This document shows, one piece after another, positions 44,786 through 56,450 of a DNA stretch of 64,000 bases. The position numbers were made by a program, and so were the translations under genes. Each line of letters opens with the position of its first letter. Within the stretch, counting starts at the first letter, position 1. The DNA is from Gnetum montanum. Taxonomy: Eukaryota; Streptophyta; Gnetopsida; Gnetales; Gnetaceae. The stretch spans positions 361,427 to 425,426 of the forward strand of contig MNCI01008967.1 in NCBI GenBank assembly GCA_015680685.1. Reading direction: 5' to 3'. The notes below the pieces were generated by a model that saw only the letters and a program-made list of their open reading frames with translations, made no database searches and was not told the DNA's origin.

Positions 44786-46326
44786 TGCAGGTGTCATTGG
44801 CTGCTAATAGTCTTGACCACATTTCCATGAGAGGGCCGTGCTAGATGGGATGGAAACGGGGTGCCCTGAACGGTCTGGTCGATCAGACAGGGACTTAGTC
44901 AGTGTTAATATAACCTTTTGCAATGTGTAATTTGAAAAATGAGACTGATAGCATGAAGTAATGCTTAAATGCAAAATAGATAGAATACAGTGTAAAATGC
45001 AATAGTAAACAGGGGATAATGTAAAATTCAGTTAGAAAAATGCACTGCTTCGAAGCTATAACCTTGCTCTGTCAAGATAGATACAATCGATTGCATAGCG
45101 CTGGGAGGTGTAGAGATCCAGAGAGTAACCAAGACATGTAGAGCGAGATGGCTGTGCTTGAACGCGGGCTCAGTCGTTAATAATGCAAAGTGCTACCAAG
45201 GTGGTAGAAAAGAATGGGATAGAATGCCCACTAAAGGTGCTAACTATTTACAATGTTAAATAGAAAGCTTACAATGCTTGAGATTATAGTGCCAAATTTT
45301 TTCTTGTTAGCCAACTAGACTATTACCCAACCAGATTGCTAAGAAAATAGACTGAAAAGCTACAAAGGAAGTCTCTTGGATCTAAAAGTTTTGAAAGAAT
45401 GGGATCAAAGAGAGAGAACTAGCCTTTTAAGTGTTGCTCATTGGGGTATTTATAGGACCAAGGGTGCATAAAAGATGTGGTTTGAATGCCACATGCCTTT
45501 GGCCTATGCTGGCTAGTCTATGCTGCACATGCCTGTATAACCGTTGAGGGAGCCTATCATGCCGTAATTACGAGCCTGCCATGTCGTAATTGCACTATCA
45601 GAGCAATGGTGCAATTAGGTGAGGTGCATTGATGTTGCATAACCGCTCACCACGTTTTGTTATGCTTTCTAGTGTAGCATGTTTAGCGTGGCGTAGCATT
45701 TTGTTACGTTGTGCGTAGTGTAGCGTAGCGTAGCCGCCGGTTTGAAGCAAGAAACTTGCATTATGTTCTGCTGCACGCATTAGAAACCTTTGGAGTGCGC
45801 TAACTATTTGTCACATTTTTTCTATGCTATGCTACACTACGTAGTGTATTATAGCATAGCAACTGGCCTTAGTTTCAAAAAACGTCGCCTATCTGCAAAC
45901 TTTGTCTTTTGCACTACAAAACTTGCAAACTTGCTGATCCCGCCCTTCAAGTTACCTTTTGTTACTTTCGTAGCTGAGCATAGCACAGCAGCAAACATGA
46001 CTTGATTTTACCAAGTTTGCCTCTTTCTGACGAAAGGAGACATTGCCGAAGGACTTGAAGTCAGGCGAGGGGGCTGATCGTCCAGCTTTTGCTACGCTGT
46101 GCTACACTGCGTAGCATAGCATAGCGTAGCACTATGCTTCTGCAAACATCTTCTGAAGTTTGCTACCCTACATAGTAGAGCGTAGCAAGACTTCTTGACT
46201 TAGCAAACTTGCCAAACTGGACAGTTTGAACATCAGATCATCTATCTCCTAAAAAACTACTGTAACGCTACACGAATTGCAAAGGCTTGGTGAAGCAGGC
46301 ATGCCTTCGAATTTTGGAGTGTTTCA
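44786..46326 (-). repeat. 3' LTR of element C
   Basis: The inner end is sure: element strand GAGGGGCCAA|TGAAACACTCC. TATA-like TATAAATA at 45447-45454. U3 holds many inverted TACGCTA/TAGCGTAG words (45640-46200). The outer end (TGCAG at 44786) is a guess from TG/CA and the shared GAGGGCC-to-end spacing. Confidence 0.65.
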
Positions 46327-46394
46327 TTGGCCCCTCTTTGTCAACGTCTAGAGGATGGGCCCGAGAGACATGGATAAAGAAAACGAAACACCCC
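46317..46394. repeat. Foldback spanning the PPT and U3 start of C
   Basis: GAGTGTTTCATTGGCCCCTC..CGTCT pairs imperfectly with AGACATGGATAAAGAAAACG..CACCCC. Same architecture as B at 25273-25350, while the arms have diverged between the two elements. Includes the PPT (46327-46345, minus). Confidence 0.7.
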
Positions 46395-47380
46395 AGAAGG
46401 TATGATGCTAATGTTGCTGCTCGGTGAGTGTCAAGACGTCGTTTGGCTGCGCTTGAGAGTGTTGCATTGGTTTCCAAAAAAAGGGAAAAGATGAGGTTTA
46501 GCAAAATCCCTCGTCAGAGTGCTTATTAGGAACTTGTTCATGTTTTCATCTTTACTCTAACCTTTGACCTTGTGTAGGATAGTTGTTTCCTTCGTAGGAT
46601 GAGCTATGTTACATCTGCGAAGGGTTTTGACCTGCCTATAGATGCTTCCCATGCGGCGAGCTATGTTATGCGCGTCATGGAATTTGCACTTTGAAGTAGT
46701 CAAGCTAGTCGAGGCACTCACTTCACAATGCCATATCACCTACTGTTGTGGCCAAACTCACCTTTGGCCACACTCTGTAAGCACAACAGAGAGTGAAACA
46801 GCCACGATGCAAAGCGAGGGCAAAAGGTCTTACTTTTTGCAAATGTTTTTGAAGCTCTTGGACACCCATGCTAGTGCACAGTGTCCAAAGTAGGAAGGCC
46901 AACAGAAGCCTTGGCAACACCGGGGTGGAGGAGCTGGCATCAAAGGCACCGGGAGTTGCTATGAGTGCAGATTCTCTGGAATCCCTACCAGAGGCATGCA
47001 TTCTCAGTTCAACTATGGGATCAGCTACCACATAGCTAAATGTTGTTCGAGCCGAGGCGTTGGTAGGGGGCTAGAGGATGACAATATTGTGGTTGGGCCA
47101 CAATACTGCTGGAACTCCATCAGCAGGCACTGGCTGAGGAACTACCATCAGGGTGGTGGGCCATGGCGACAGCAGGTCCAGAGGGCCAGTGTGATGTCAT
47201 ACGACATCTCCAGAGGGTCAGCATGATGCCAAGGGTGGTGGCATTGCATGTGTTCCAGATCGTGTTCCCACTACATTGTGAACCACATTTTGGAGCTGAA
47301 ACGTCCCACGCCCATGTCAACATTGTGCATGCTCATTCGATATGTACTTGATGCAGATGCATGCTAGGAACATAACGCAA
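46395..47380. other. 3' untranslated region of element C
   Basis: No convincing coding frame; several overlapping 60-100-codon frames on both strands match nothing. Contains hairpins ATTGTGG-TTGGG-CCACAAT (about 47086-47105) and GATGTC-ATAC-GACATC (about 47193-47208). Confidence 0.55.
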
Positions 47381-47384
47381 ACCC

Positions 47385-47790
47385 AGTTTAAGGTCTTGGT
47401 AGACCGTGTGCTGGTTTAGAGTCCCAGCGGACCGTTGTGCTGGCTTAAGGTCCCAGCAAACCGTACATGTCAGTTTAACATCATGGTGGACGTGCCATGC
47501 TAGTTTATAGTCATAGCAGACTACCTATGCTAGTTTTACGTCATAGCAGATGGTTGCCACCAGTTTAACGTTGTACTAGATGTTGCTTGTTGTGGTTGCC
47601 AATTTATCATCATAGCATATGGTGCTCAATGCCCTAATTTAATGTCATTGCGAACATCGGTTGATGTTTCCAGTTTATCATCGTAGCAGACGTTGCTTGT
47701 TGTTGTTGCTAGTTTATCATCATAGTGGATACTACTTTTTGTTGTTGCTAGTTTAACATCGTAGCAGACACTGATTGTTGCTGCCATGCT
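47385..47790. repeat. Mini-hairpin array after integrase of C
   Basis: About a dozen units of CAGTTTAAGGTC-loop-GACC form: GGTCT-TGGT-AGACC (47392-47405), GTCC-CAGC-GGAC (near 47420), TAGTC-ATAGCA-GACTA (47508-47523), and CATC, CGTC and GTC variants. Same orientation and unit as the other arrays. Confidence 0.75.
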
Positions 47791-47799
47791 TCAGATGTA

Positions 47800-48660
47800 G
47801 TATGGCTTGAGGTATGAGTGATTCACCAAGTTGGTGAACTCATTTCCATCCATGTCCACCACCTTGAAGGCTCCATTCCCGAAGGCTTTAGTGACCATGT
47901 AAGGGCCTTCCCAATTAGCTAAGAATTTGCTCACATGCTTACGGATGACCTTGAGGACAAGGTCTCCCTTCTGTACTGGCTGTTGATGTGGGTCTACACG
48001 GTGCTTTTGTTGTTGCTTGCTCTAGTACTGCTCTATGCGACTCAGCATCTACACGCACTCCTCCTCTATTAAGTTGAGGTTGATGATCCATGACACATTT
48101 TTCTAGGCTTCGCTCATGATGTTTGAGAGGATCATCTGGAGTGATGGTACCTACAACTCAAGAGGCAACATAGCTTCAAATCCATAAACAAGGCTGTAAG
48201 GAGTCTTACTTGTTGCGGTTCTGCATGTCGTTCTGTAGGCCCATAGAATGTAGAGGATTTTCGCGTGCCACCGTCTCTTGCTATTGCAAAGCATCCACTT
48301 CAGCAAGTTGATGATGGACTTATTTGTAGCCTCCACCTATCCATTCTCCTGTGGGTAGTACGGGGAGGAGAATGATTACTTAATGCTTAGATTGCTACAG
48401 AAGGTTTCGGTTTCGGTACTACTGAATTGTGGCCCATTATTGGTTACAATAGTCATTGGAAGTCCAAACCTTATCACGATGTTGTCCAGGATGAAATGGT
48501 AGATTTGTTGAGATGTCGTTTTCATTAGGGAAATAGCTTCCACCCACTTAGTAAAATACTTAGTGGCAGTGATAATGAAGCTATGCCCTGCAGAGGACTT
48601 AGGCGTGATAGGTCCTATGAGGTCTAGTCCCCATCGTTGGAAAGGCCACATGATTCACGT
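47800..48660 (-). pseudogene. Integrase of element C
   Basis: 48376-48651 reads MWPFQRWGLDLIGPI, TKYFTKWVEAI, VIRFGLPMTIVTNNGPQFSS (second catalytic Asp again Asn), then after a stop the NGQ(V)EATNKSIINLLKWML region (catalytic Glu), RRWHAKILYILWAYRTTCRT and KTPYSLVYGFEAMLPLEL. The C-terminus has PVQKGDLVLKVIRKHVSKFL, ANWEGPYMVTKAF and MDGNEF. Tat type, a few stops. Confidence 0.85.
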
Positions 48661-49690
48661 TGAGTGTACATATATAGGTGAGACATGTATGAGATTTGTG
48701 TATCTCTAGCACGTGTCACATGTCTTAACTTTTGACAAGCAGTCATGCTCCATGTGAGGCCAATAGGACCCTAGGCATATGATTTTCATAGCCATAACCC
48801 TAGGTGCTATGTGTCCACCGCACAGCCCCTCATGCACTTCATTAACTAATTTTTGTGCCTGCTCCCCACCCACGCATGCCAACAATATCCTGTCGTAAGA
48901 ACATCAGCACAAGACGTTATTCCCCATGAGCATATATTTCCAGGCACACTTTCAGATCACATCTCTCTGAGTGGATGTCAGTCCATGTGGAGGTTTGCTG
49001 TGTTGCAGGTAGGCTTTAATGTTAACATACCACACTTGGGTATCTGCAGCACTGATAGAGGCCATGTGTCCCACCTGAGTGATAGGATCAGTAGATTCAA
49101 CAATCGTAGTTGGAAGACTTGCAAATGAGTGTGCTAGAATGTTTAATGCAAGGGTGGCCAAGGCATCTACCATGGTGTTCTCATTGTGTGGCACGTGTTG
49201 CACATCTGTGGTTGCAAATTGCTTAAGCATGCTTTTTGCTGGGTATAGTAGGGTTGTGAATCAATGTGGCAGAGTATGAGGGGCAAGCATGCTTTTTGCT
49301 AGGTCACAGTAGGGTTGCTAGGTTACAACCTGATGATTTGATTCACAACTAGTTGTGAATCACTGTGGATTACCAAGTGTTGTATGCATAGTGTTTGGGA
49401 AACTGAGAGGCCTCTGAGTAGCCCCTCATACTCTGCCACATTGTTGGTATAGGGGAATGCAAAATGATAAGCAAACAGGTGCATTTCCCTAGAGGAGAAT
49501 GTAATGATGGCCGCTACGCCACCTCCTCGCGTAGTTGAGGTGCCATTGAAGTGTAGAGTAGCTTCTAGATGTGATGGAATTATGTTGATTATGCCAACGT
49601 GCTCATCTAGAAATTTAGGATCTATGGTTGCGTGGTCGTTGATTGGGTGAGGCCGTCAGTTGCGTCTCTATGGCTTGACCCTTAGTCGAC
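48660..49690 (-). pseudogene. Second RNase H and zinc-binding region of C
   Basis: Archaeal-type RNase H: STTRGGGVAAIITFSSREM, YTNNVAEYEGLLRGL, HSDSQLVVNQ, then a short disruption and QFATTDVQHVPHNENTMVD with ALATLALN (48952-49230). The zinc-binding part follows with stops (about 48700-48900). A small rearrangement at 49228-49315 interrupts it: a 29-bp direct duplication and an inverted copy of 49427-49448. Confidence 0.75.
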
Positions 49691-50085
49691 GATTGGCTTA
49701 CATAGTGTAGGTCGAACTCCATGGTTATTGCTTTCCATCAGGCTATCTTGCTACTTTCATATAGGTTGTTAGTGATAGCCCGGAGTATGTTGCTTTTGCA
49801 AATGATGTTAATTGTACTACAAAATAGGTAGTGCCTCCACTTTCTTAATGCAAACAATAAGGCAAGGCAATTCCTCTCCACTTCATTGTATTTCACCTCA
49901 TGCGCTATCAATGCATGACTTAGGTAATACACTAGTATCTCATATCCATCATCTTGTTTCTGACATAGCAGTGCTACAATAGATTTGTTGGAGGTGGGAA
50001 GGTAGATGAAGAAAGGCTTATCCCTTTATGGTGGATGCACAGTTGGGAGGTGCGAGAGTTCTTCCTTCAAGTCATCGAAGGCTTA
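49690..50085 (-). pseudogene. RNase H of element C
   Basis: 49738-49932 reads YYLSHALIAHEVKYNEVERN, CLALLFALRKWRHYLFCS and LRAITNNLYESSKIA, with the catalytic Glu in the NEVERNCLAL block. It lies between RT and the second RNase H, as in all Tat elements. Confidence 0.75.
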
Positions 50086-51318
50086 TTAACATTGGGTTGT
50101 CCACTTGAAGTCAACCCCTTTCTTTAGAAGATGTTGCATGGGGTGTAACTTGTCAGTCAACTTTTCTATAAACCTTTGGATGAACTGTACCTTGCCTTGT
50201 AACCCACGTAACTCCTTAAGGTTTGCAGGAGGTACCAAATTGGCAATGGCCTTGACTTTGTTAGGCTCCACCCTTATTCCGGCTTCCGATACTATGAATC
50301 CTAACATGCATCTAGTTTTCACACTGAAGACACACTTCTTAGGATGAAGGCATAGATCATGCATTTGACAATATTTAACAACTACCACTAGATTGTGTGG
50401 GTGATTAACTTCCTCCTTGGACTTGACTACTATATCATCCACGTAGTCATTTAACGTTTCTAGGATGTATTCGCTGAAGATGTAGGTCATGGCCCGCTGA
50501 TAGGTTGCTCCAGCATTCTTGAGCCCAAAAGGCATCATGGTGTAACAAAAGGTCCCCCATGGGGTCATGAAGGTTGTTGTTAGCTAATGCTCTAGGTTTA
50601 TGCAAATTTGGTTGTAGCCGGAAAAGCCATCCATGAAGGATAACAGAGCATGACCATTTGTAGTGTTAATGAGTTGATCGATGCTTGGAAGTGGGAAATT
50701 GTCTTTGATCATCACCTTATTCAGATCTTAGAAGTCTATGTAGATTCGTATTCCTCCCATTTTCATAGAAACCACAACGATGTTGGACACCCATTCCAAA
50801 TAATCAACTACACGAATAAAACCAGCTTGGTATAGCTTGATGATTTCGTTCCTTACGGCTAGTGCAATTTCCGGTTTGACTTTACGAGCCTTCTACTTGA
50901 CTTTCTTCATGCGCAGATCTAGGACAATGTTGTGTTGTATTAGCCTCAGATCTAAACTTGGCATGTCGTTGTACGACCATGCAAAGACATTGATGTTGTC
51001 TTGTAGAATTTTGACTACGTTTTCGTATGTCTGCGCATCTAGGAGGGAGCTAACCTTTAATGTTTTTACTTTTCCCTTGGACGTTGTCACAGAAATCTCA
51101 ACAAAAGGGTCCTTAGTTACATCCCTAGCCTATAAATCTAGGGTTCAAACTAGATGCTCAGGCCAGTCCAGGGATGCTTCTAAAGATGCTATGGTGCTAG
51201 CTATGGTTGACCCCCAATTAATTAGGTCTGGGTTCAATTGTATCGCAAGCTTGCCATGTGGACCTGCTAGGGCTAAAGGTGTGAAGAGATCACAATGGAT
51301 TTCCATTTTCCATAGAAC
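50086..51318 (-). pseudogene. Reverse transcriptase of element C
   Basis: From the exon start: KMEIHCDLFTPLALAGPHGK, connector LKVSSLLDAQTYENVVKILQ, FAWSYNDMPSLD, then FIRVVDYLEWVSNIVVV, FPLPSIDQLIN, LLSFMDGFSGYNQI, and the long open piece 50086-50568 (MTPWGTFCYTMMPFGLKNAG, LNDYVDDIVVKSK, FIVSEAGIRVEPNKVKAIAN). Both catalytic motifs (FMDG, YVDD) are intact; a few stops remain. The best preserved RT in the window. Confidence 0.9.
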
Positions 51319-51321
51319 CTA
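51319..51321 (-). promoter_or_regulatory. Candidate sense-strand splice acceptor before RT (C)
   Basis: Element strand GCTTTCATCTCATTTTGGTAG|G, with a good pyrimidine tract, then an open frame into RT. Equivalent sites are in A (12178) and B (30132). Confidence 0.45.
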
Positions 51322-51440
51322 CCAAAATGAGATGAAAGCTTGGTTAAGAGGCACCTATTGGTAGAAATTGTGTACAACGACTACTTGCAAAGCAATGATG
51401 AGATGTAACTAGCGAAGTATGATGTAGTGATTAAAATTTT

Positions 51441-51710
51441 ACTAGTTTAAGGTCATGGTAGACCGTTATGGCATGGAGATGCAGAGCTGCTAAAATAGGA
51501 AATGTAAAACTATCGATGCGAAAATATGATGCTACAAGTTTAGCATCATTGTAGACTACGAATGTATAACAGATCGAAACATGCTAGTTTAAGGTCTTTT
51601 CAGATCGTGGAAGTTGCAACTGCGTTGGGGTTTGCTATTTTAAGGTCTTTTTGGACCGATAAGAGCTCAACTATGATACAATTGCTAATTTAAGGTCTTT
51701 TTGGACCAGG
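51441..51710. repeat. Mini-hairpin array, C left
   Basis: TAGTTTAAGGTC-ATGGTA-GACC (stem 51451-51454/51461-51464), GGTC-TTTTTG-GACC (twice, near 51635 and 51690), GGTCT-TTTC-AGATC and a CATC variant. Lies between RT of C and the passenger gene. Confidence 0.75.
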
Positions 51711-51884
51711 ATAATCGAAAATATATTTTTTCATTTTTCGTAAAAGCAAGCTGTTAGCTTGAAGCGTGTCAAGGTTTTAATGCTAACAGTGCTACGATGT
51801 CGTGGTGAGCATGCTATGTTGTATGGTGCACTATGCATTAAACAAAGAGAGAGAGCGGCAAGTTTCCCTTTTCACCATTATAGC

Positions 51885-51893
51885 CATAAATAG
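51885..51893 (+). promoter_or_regulatory. Possible TATA box of passenger gene C
   Basis: CATAAATAG about 155 bp before the first ATG of the passenger gene, on its strand, outside both LTRs. It would give the antisense gene its own promoter. No equally clear box in A or B. Confidence 0.4.
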
Positions 51894-54027
51894 GGATTAA
51901 ACCCTGGTAAGCTTTTCATTCTCACTGTAAGAGTGCAGAGCCCATATTCGAAGCACAAGGTGATTTCAGAGCGATTGTGCTAATAGTGAGCAAGGTGGTT
52001 TTCTACACAGCGACGAGGGAAAAAAATCTGCAAGCAGGACAATGTCTTCAAAAAAGGAATGCATGAATTTGGCACTTGCAAAGATCGAGGAGGTGAAGCA
52101 AACCCTAGGGTATCTGACACAAGCGCGCATCGCAATGCAGAAGGACATGCCATTGACCTAGTAGGCTACTATGCTTCCTCTATTTTTTTCATGATTTTAT
52201 TATTATTTTTTCCTTCTATTGTTTTCTGCTTTCATTTTGTATCCCAATCTTAGTTATTTGCATTTTCTCTCATTGCGTTGTTTTGGCCTTTGCATCACCA
52301 CTGTTACCATTTCGGCTACGGTGAGTGCATAAACGTTACGCCATCATTGCGTGCAAGGTCGCTTAAACCGCCACCACTGCGGTTATCATAACCGCGGGGT
52401 TTGGATAATTTAAGTTACTTAGCTTTTGAATGTCATGACATAGGACCTTGAGGAGGGTTGGACCATGCATGATGTGATAGTGCGACACGTGTTCTTTTGG
52501 GGCATATTGTTAATTGCCCTGTTAGGGTTAATTGCTCTATTGCTATGCTAAGCTATTTTTGCTATGCTACCGCTTTCATGTTCTTGCTACGCTACGTGTG
52601 GGAAGAGGGTTATGCAATGCTATATGAGTGGACTGCTAAGTATTGCTACGTTGCGTGTGTATTACACTTAGACATGATGCTAACACTTACTGGTTGTGTT
52701 GTGTAGAATGGGGCTAAGGCCAATGCTGATTTTCTTGGAAATTCCCGAGGTCCTGTGTCATGTGAGCAAACTTGTGGCCAACGCTCCTCCTCCTCATATA
52801 TGTGTGGGAGAGTGGGGAGTCTGGTTCAGAAAAGGGACACAGGACTTCCTACAATACCTCCTCAATCACTTTAGTGTGATCGTTTGGTCATCCTTAGAGG
52901 AGGAAGAGGTGGATGTCATAACCGAAGCCATATTTCCTGGGGCAAGCCAAGGCATCTTTAGGTTTCTGATGAATGGGGTAATTATGAGTAGGTAGGGAGA
53001 AGGATCTAGTCAATGCCCCATAAGGTTAAGGAATTTGACTTGGATCTGGGACATGCCTGAGTACAGCTGCTACCACTGTTACAACACATTATTTGTTGCA
53101 TCTTATATGGTGATGTGCTTCTAGAACCCACAAGGAACTATCTACTGTGATGGTAGGTGAGTTTTGCAACCTTGCTCTACTGTGTTGTGTGATGCTAGCC
53201 ATATCGGCCAAATGCTAATAGTATGTATTTTTTATTAGGTTCCTCATCAACAAGGATGGGGTTCACGACCTACCAGGTCTAGTGGCTATAGCACAGATAG
53301 CCCTACAAGAGTTCTCTTCTGCTGAGAACCTTCGGGTGGGTGTGATTGGTCAATGCGGGGGTGAATACTGCACCTACCCATACCTATACCCCATTCCCTA
53401 TGATTAGTGCAAGGGGTAGGGTTGGCTAGATGAGGAGTGGGCAGAACCCTTCAAACCGGTCACAGTTACACAAGTTCTGGTTGACCTTCTGCCGTTCCTG
53501 TTACCGTAAAGACCTGGTAGGCTGAACAGTAAGTGTCGCATGCTTAAGTGCCTTTGCAATATTTTTATTTTTTGTGTTTTTATGCTAAACATTTTTGCAA
53601 AACTATTGCAAGGGAGAAGAAGCCCCAGGAGGTGATGGTGGTAACTGCCAAGACACAGGGGGCAAACATCTACTTCAAATACAACAAAGTAGAAGCAAGC
53701 CAATGCTGGATAAACCTTGTAGCTTCAGACTCCTTGGTCCAGAACATCCAAAAGGTTGAGCTTATGGATCTATTTCTAGCCCCAAATCTGAGCATTCTTA
53801 TCGTCGAGATGCTCTCCCTGGTCAACTCCTTTTCTAACAAGATGGGCCGCTTCCGCGAGCACATACAAGGCATGTGGGTGGTCATTGAAATCAATGACCA
53901 ACTATTTGTAGACCTATTCGATGTCCCTACCGATGGCGTCCTCATAGGGTTGAAGGGCAAGAAGGAGCTGAACCTTCAGAAGAAGGATATTTAGGAGTGG
54001 TTGGGGATTTCTAAGGAGTGAAAAGGG

Positions 54028-54100
54028 NCATAGGGAATGGGGTATAGGTATGGGTAGGTGCAGTATTCACCCCCGCATTGACCAATCACACCCACCCANT
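54028..54100. other. Inverted duplicate flanked by single Ns inside exon 4 of copy C
   Basis: The bases between N at 54028 and N at 54100 are the reverse complement of about 53335-53400 (GGGTGGGTGTGATTGGTCAA onward). A and B have no such insert, and homology resumes on both sides. Most likely an assembly join. Confidence 0.8.
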
Positions 54101-56354
54101 GGGGGACTATTACAACTGGGCCAACTTTCTATGTAAAGGCTTGCAAACTAAAATCTTGGGACTCCACCAGAAATCGAAGTCCCGTTCCAATATACATTAC
54201 ACCTTTTACATAGCCTTTCTGAAGTGCTTCACGGAGTTTCTAGTGGTTCACGAGAATGGAGTCTGGGTCATGCGAAATCACAACCAGATTTCCAGAACAT
54301 CAATTCACTAAATCCTCTGGACCATCCGAGCCCAAGATCCCCCAGAAATAATTGGGGATTCGTTCTCTATGATGACTAAGGATCGGGTGGCTCACAATGT
54401 TCGTGGCCAGGACAATGTAGGAGAGACACCTCCTACCATATCCGGTAGCATGTCGCAGGGGGAACGTCTCATAGCTGAGACTATGCCCAAAAAGTTGCAG
54501 TGGAAGAGGCCTCCTCCAACTAAGGAAACCCTTCGCATGGAGGAAGAGGAGAGGTGAAGACTATGGCTTAAACTGCATACGACACAACTTCCCATTGGTA
54601 AACATTTTTTTCTAATGCTTACTTTGTTATTGTTTGCTACACTATGCTACGCTAGGCGATGTAGCATAGCATAGCACCTACTTGAAGCTAACTTATTTTG
54701 GACTAATGCAAACATGTTTCTTTGCTAGCAGAGGAAGAAGAAGAAGAAGAAGAAGGTGACGAAGAGGGCTTGGCCCCTAAGGTAGGGGTGACAAATAAAG
54801 ACATAGAGGCCCCAGTCTTGGAAGAAAGGGCCCCAGTCAAGCATAAAGAAGCTTCTGTCGCTAAGGTAGGGGCTCTTGTCATTAGGCAGAGTCCTCCTAG
54901 CAACAAGGAGGGCACTTTTGGAGATGAATTAGAGTCTCCTTTAAATAAAAAGGATGTTGGTCTTTCCAAAGGAAAGGCACCAATGCATGAAGAAGAGGTC
55001 CGTACAGACTTGGCAAGGACCTCAGCCAAGGCTACCGCCATCGTCTTACATCAACAAGAAGGGAGACCACAATCAAATGCTGGTGAGTTTGGCAATATGT
55101 TTGCCTTGTCACAGCCCCTTTTCAACCTTTGTTAATATGTTTAGTCATGTGATAGGTGCTACTGTTGATGCTGCAGGACCATCTCTAATTCATGCAAAGT
55201 TGTGGGCCGAGATCCTTGACAAGTTTACGTTCGTGCAAGGAATCGTTAATGACATGATCAACTACCTCCAGCAAGTGAACCCTAATGTGGGTAAGTAGTA
55301 GTGTTAGGTGCTCTCATGTTGTTATGCTAGAATTCCTTGAGTTTGCTGCTCTTGCTATGCTAACGCGATTGCTACACTCTTTGTGTCATGGCAACCTCTT
55401 GACTTAAATGGGACCTAGCACGGTGTTCAAAAGTCAATGCCATGCCTACATTCCTTCCTAAAGTGACCGAGGTGTCTCTTCATGCGTATGATGAGGATTG
55501 CAAATGCATTTTTCACTCAGCACGCTCCTTGTGGGAGTATAAGTGCATCAATGAGGACCTGTGGAAACGGGTCCAAAGTGCTAAGCAAAGAGAAATCGAC
55601 TTGGTAGCCGAGGTGGAGGATCTTAGGTTGAGGAATGAGTTCCTCATAGACCGTGATACTAATAATGAGGACTAACACATGGCTATAATAGACTATGCTA
55701 GGTTTTGGACAGTTGCATGTCAGAACGTTGAGGCCACCCATGAAATAATAGAACAGCGGATGCAGATGGACTTGCTAGCCCAGAAGTGTCAGGATTTGAA
55801 AGACTTCAGTGCCAAGGTTTACAAATAGGAGCAGTCCCAGAAAAAACATAAACACATGTATAAATGGAAAAATGCCACCCATTGTAAACTGTACAGGGAT
55901 GCTGCTGTGGAGGTGTCTATGTATAAAGAATTCATAAATGCCATTGACGCTTCTGAGGCCTATGTCAAGTTTAAGGAGTAGGTAAAGGTTACGGAATCTC
56001 CTGACCTGAAAGTGGACCTTCCCATAAGAGAGACTGCAACCATCTCCCTTTCTCTAGAACCACCAAGGTGGACAACTTCCAAAAGGGAGAGAGCTATTGC
56101 GAATGCTGAACCAAGCAACAGGCATTGGATGGACATCACAGCAAAGGAGGTCTGGCACCGCCTTGGACCCGATTTAGACTGGATACCCTTTGAGATGGAT
56201 GCAAGCCCTTCTCAAGTTAGTTTCTTTCTACCGTGTTAAGTCTTATGCTCTATTGTAGTTTGCATTTGTTGCCCTAGCTGACCACTTCACTCCTACAATG
56301 TAGGCTCTAGATGAGGGCACAGGGCCCGTAGAGGGAGGGAATGAAGAATTGGTA

Positions 56355-56450
56355 GAGGACAACGCAAGGGAAGGCGATGCAAAAGGAAATGATGTAGAAN
56401 CAGAGGACAACGCAAGGGAAGGCGATGCAAAAGGAAATGATGTAGAAATG
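56355..56450. other. Tandem duplication joined by a single N in exon 8 of copy C
   Basis: About 45 bases ending GATGTAGAA are repeated on both sides of the N at 56400. Same signature as at 3040. Confidence 0.75.

Noticed and set aside
46996-47351. Overlapping ORFs on both strands downstream of C integrase
   Set aside because: No homology, no counterpart in B; chance frames in a GC-richer untranslated region.
53404-53703. Minus-strand ORF within passenger exon 3/4 of C
   Set aside because: Opposite-strand shadow; crosses predicted intron 3 and has no conserved counterpart in A or B.
54028-54100. A stem-loop formed with 53335-53400
   Set aside because: Flanked by single Ns and absent from copies A and B; treated as an assembly join.
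54703-55041. Minus-strand Ser-rich ORF
   Set aside because: Shadow of the Glu-rich exon 5 of the passenger gene.
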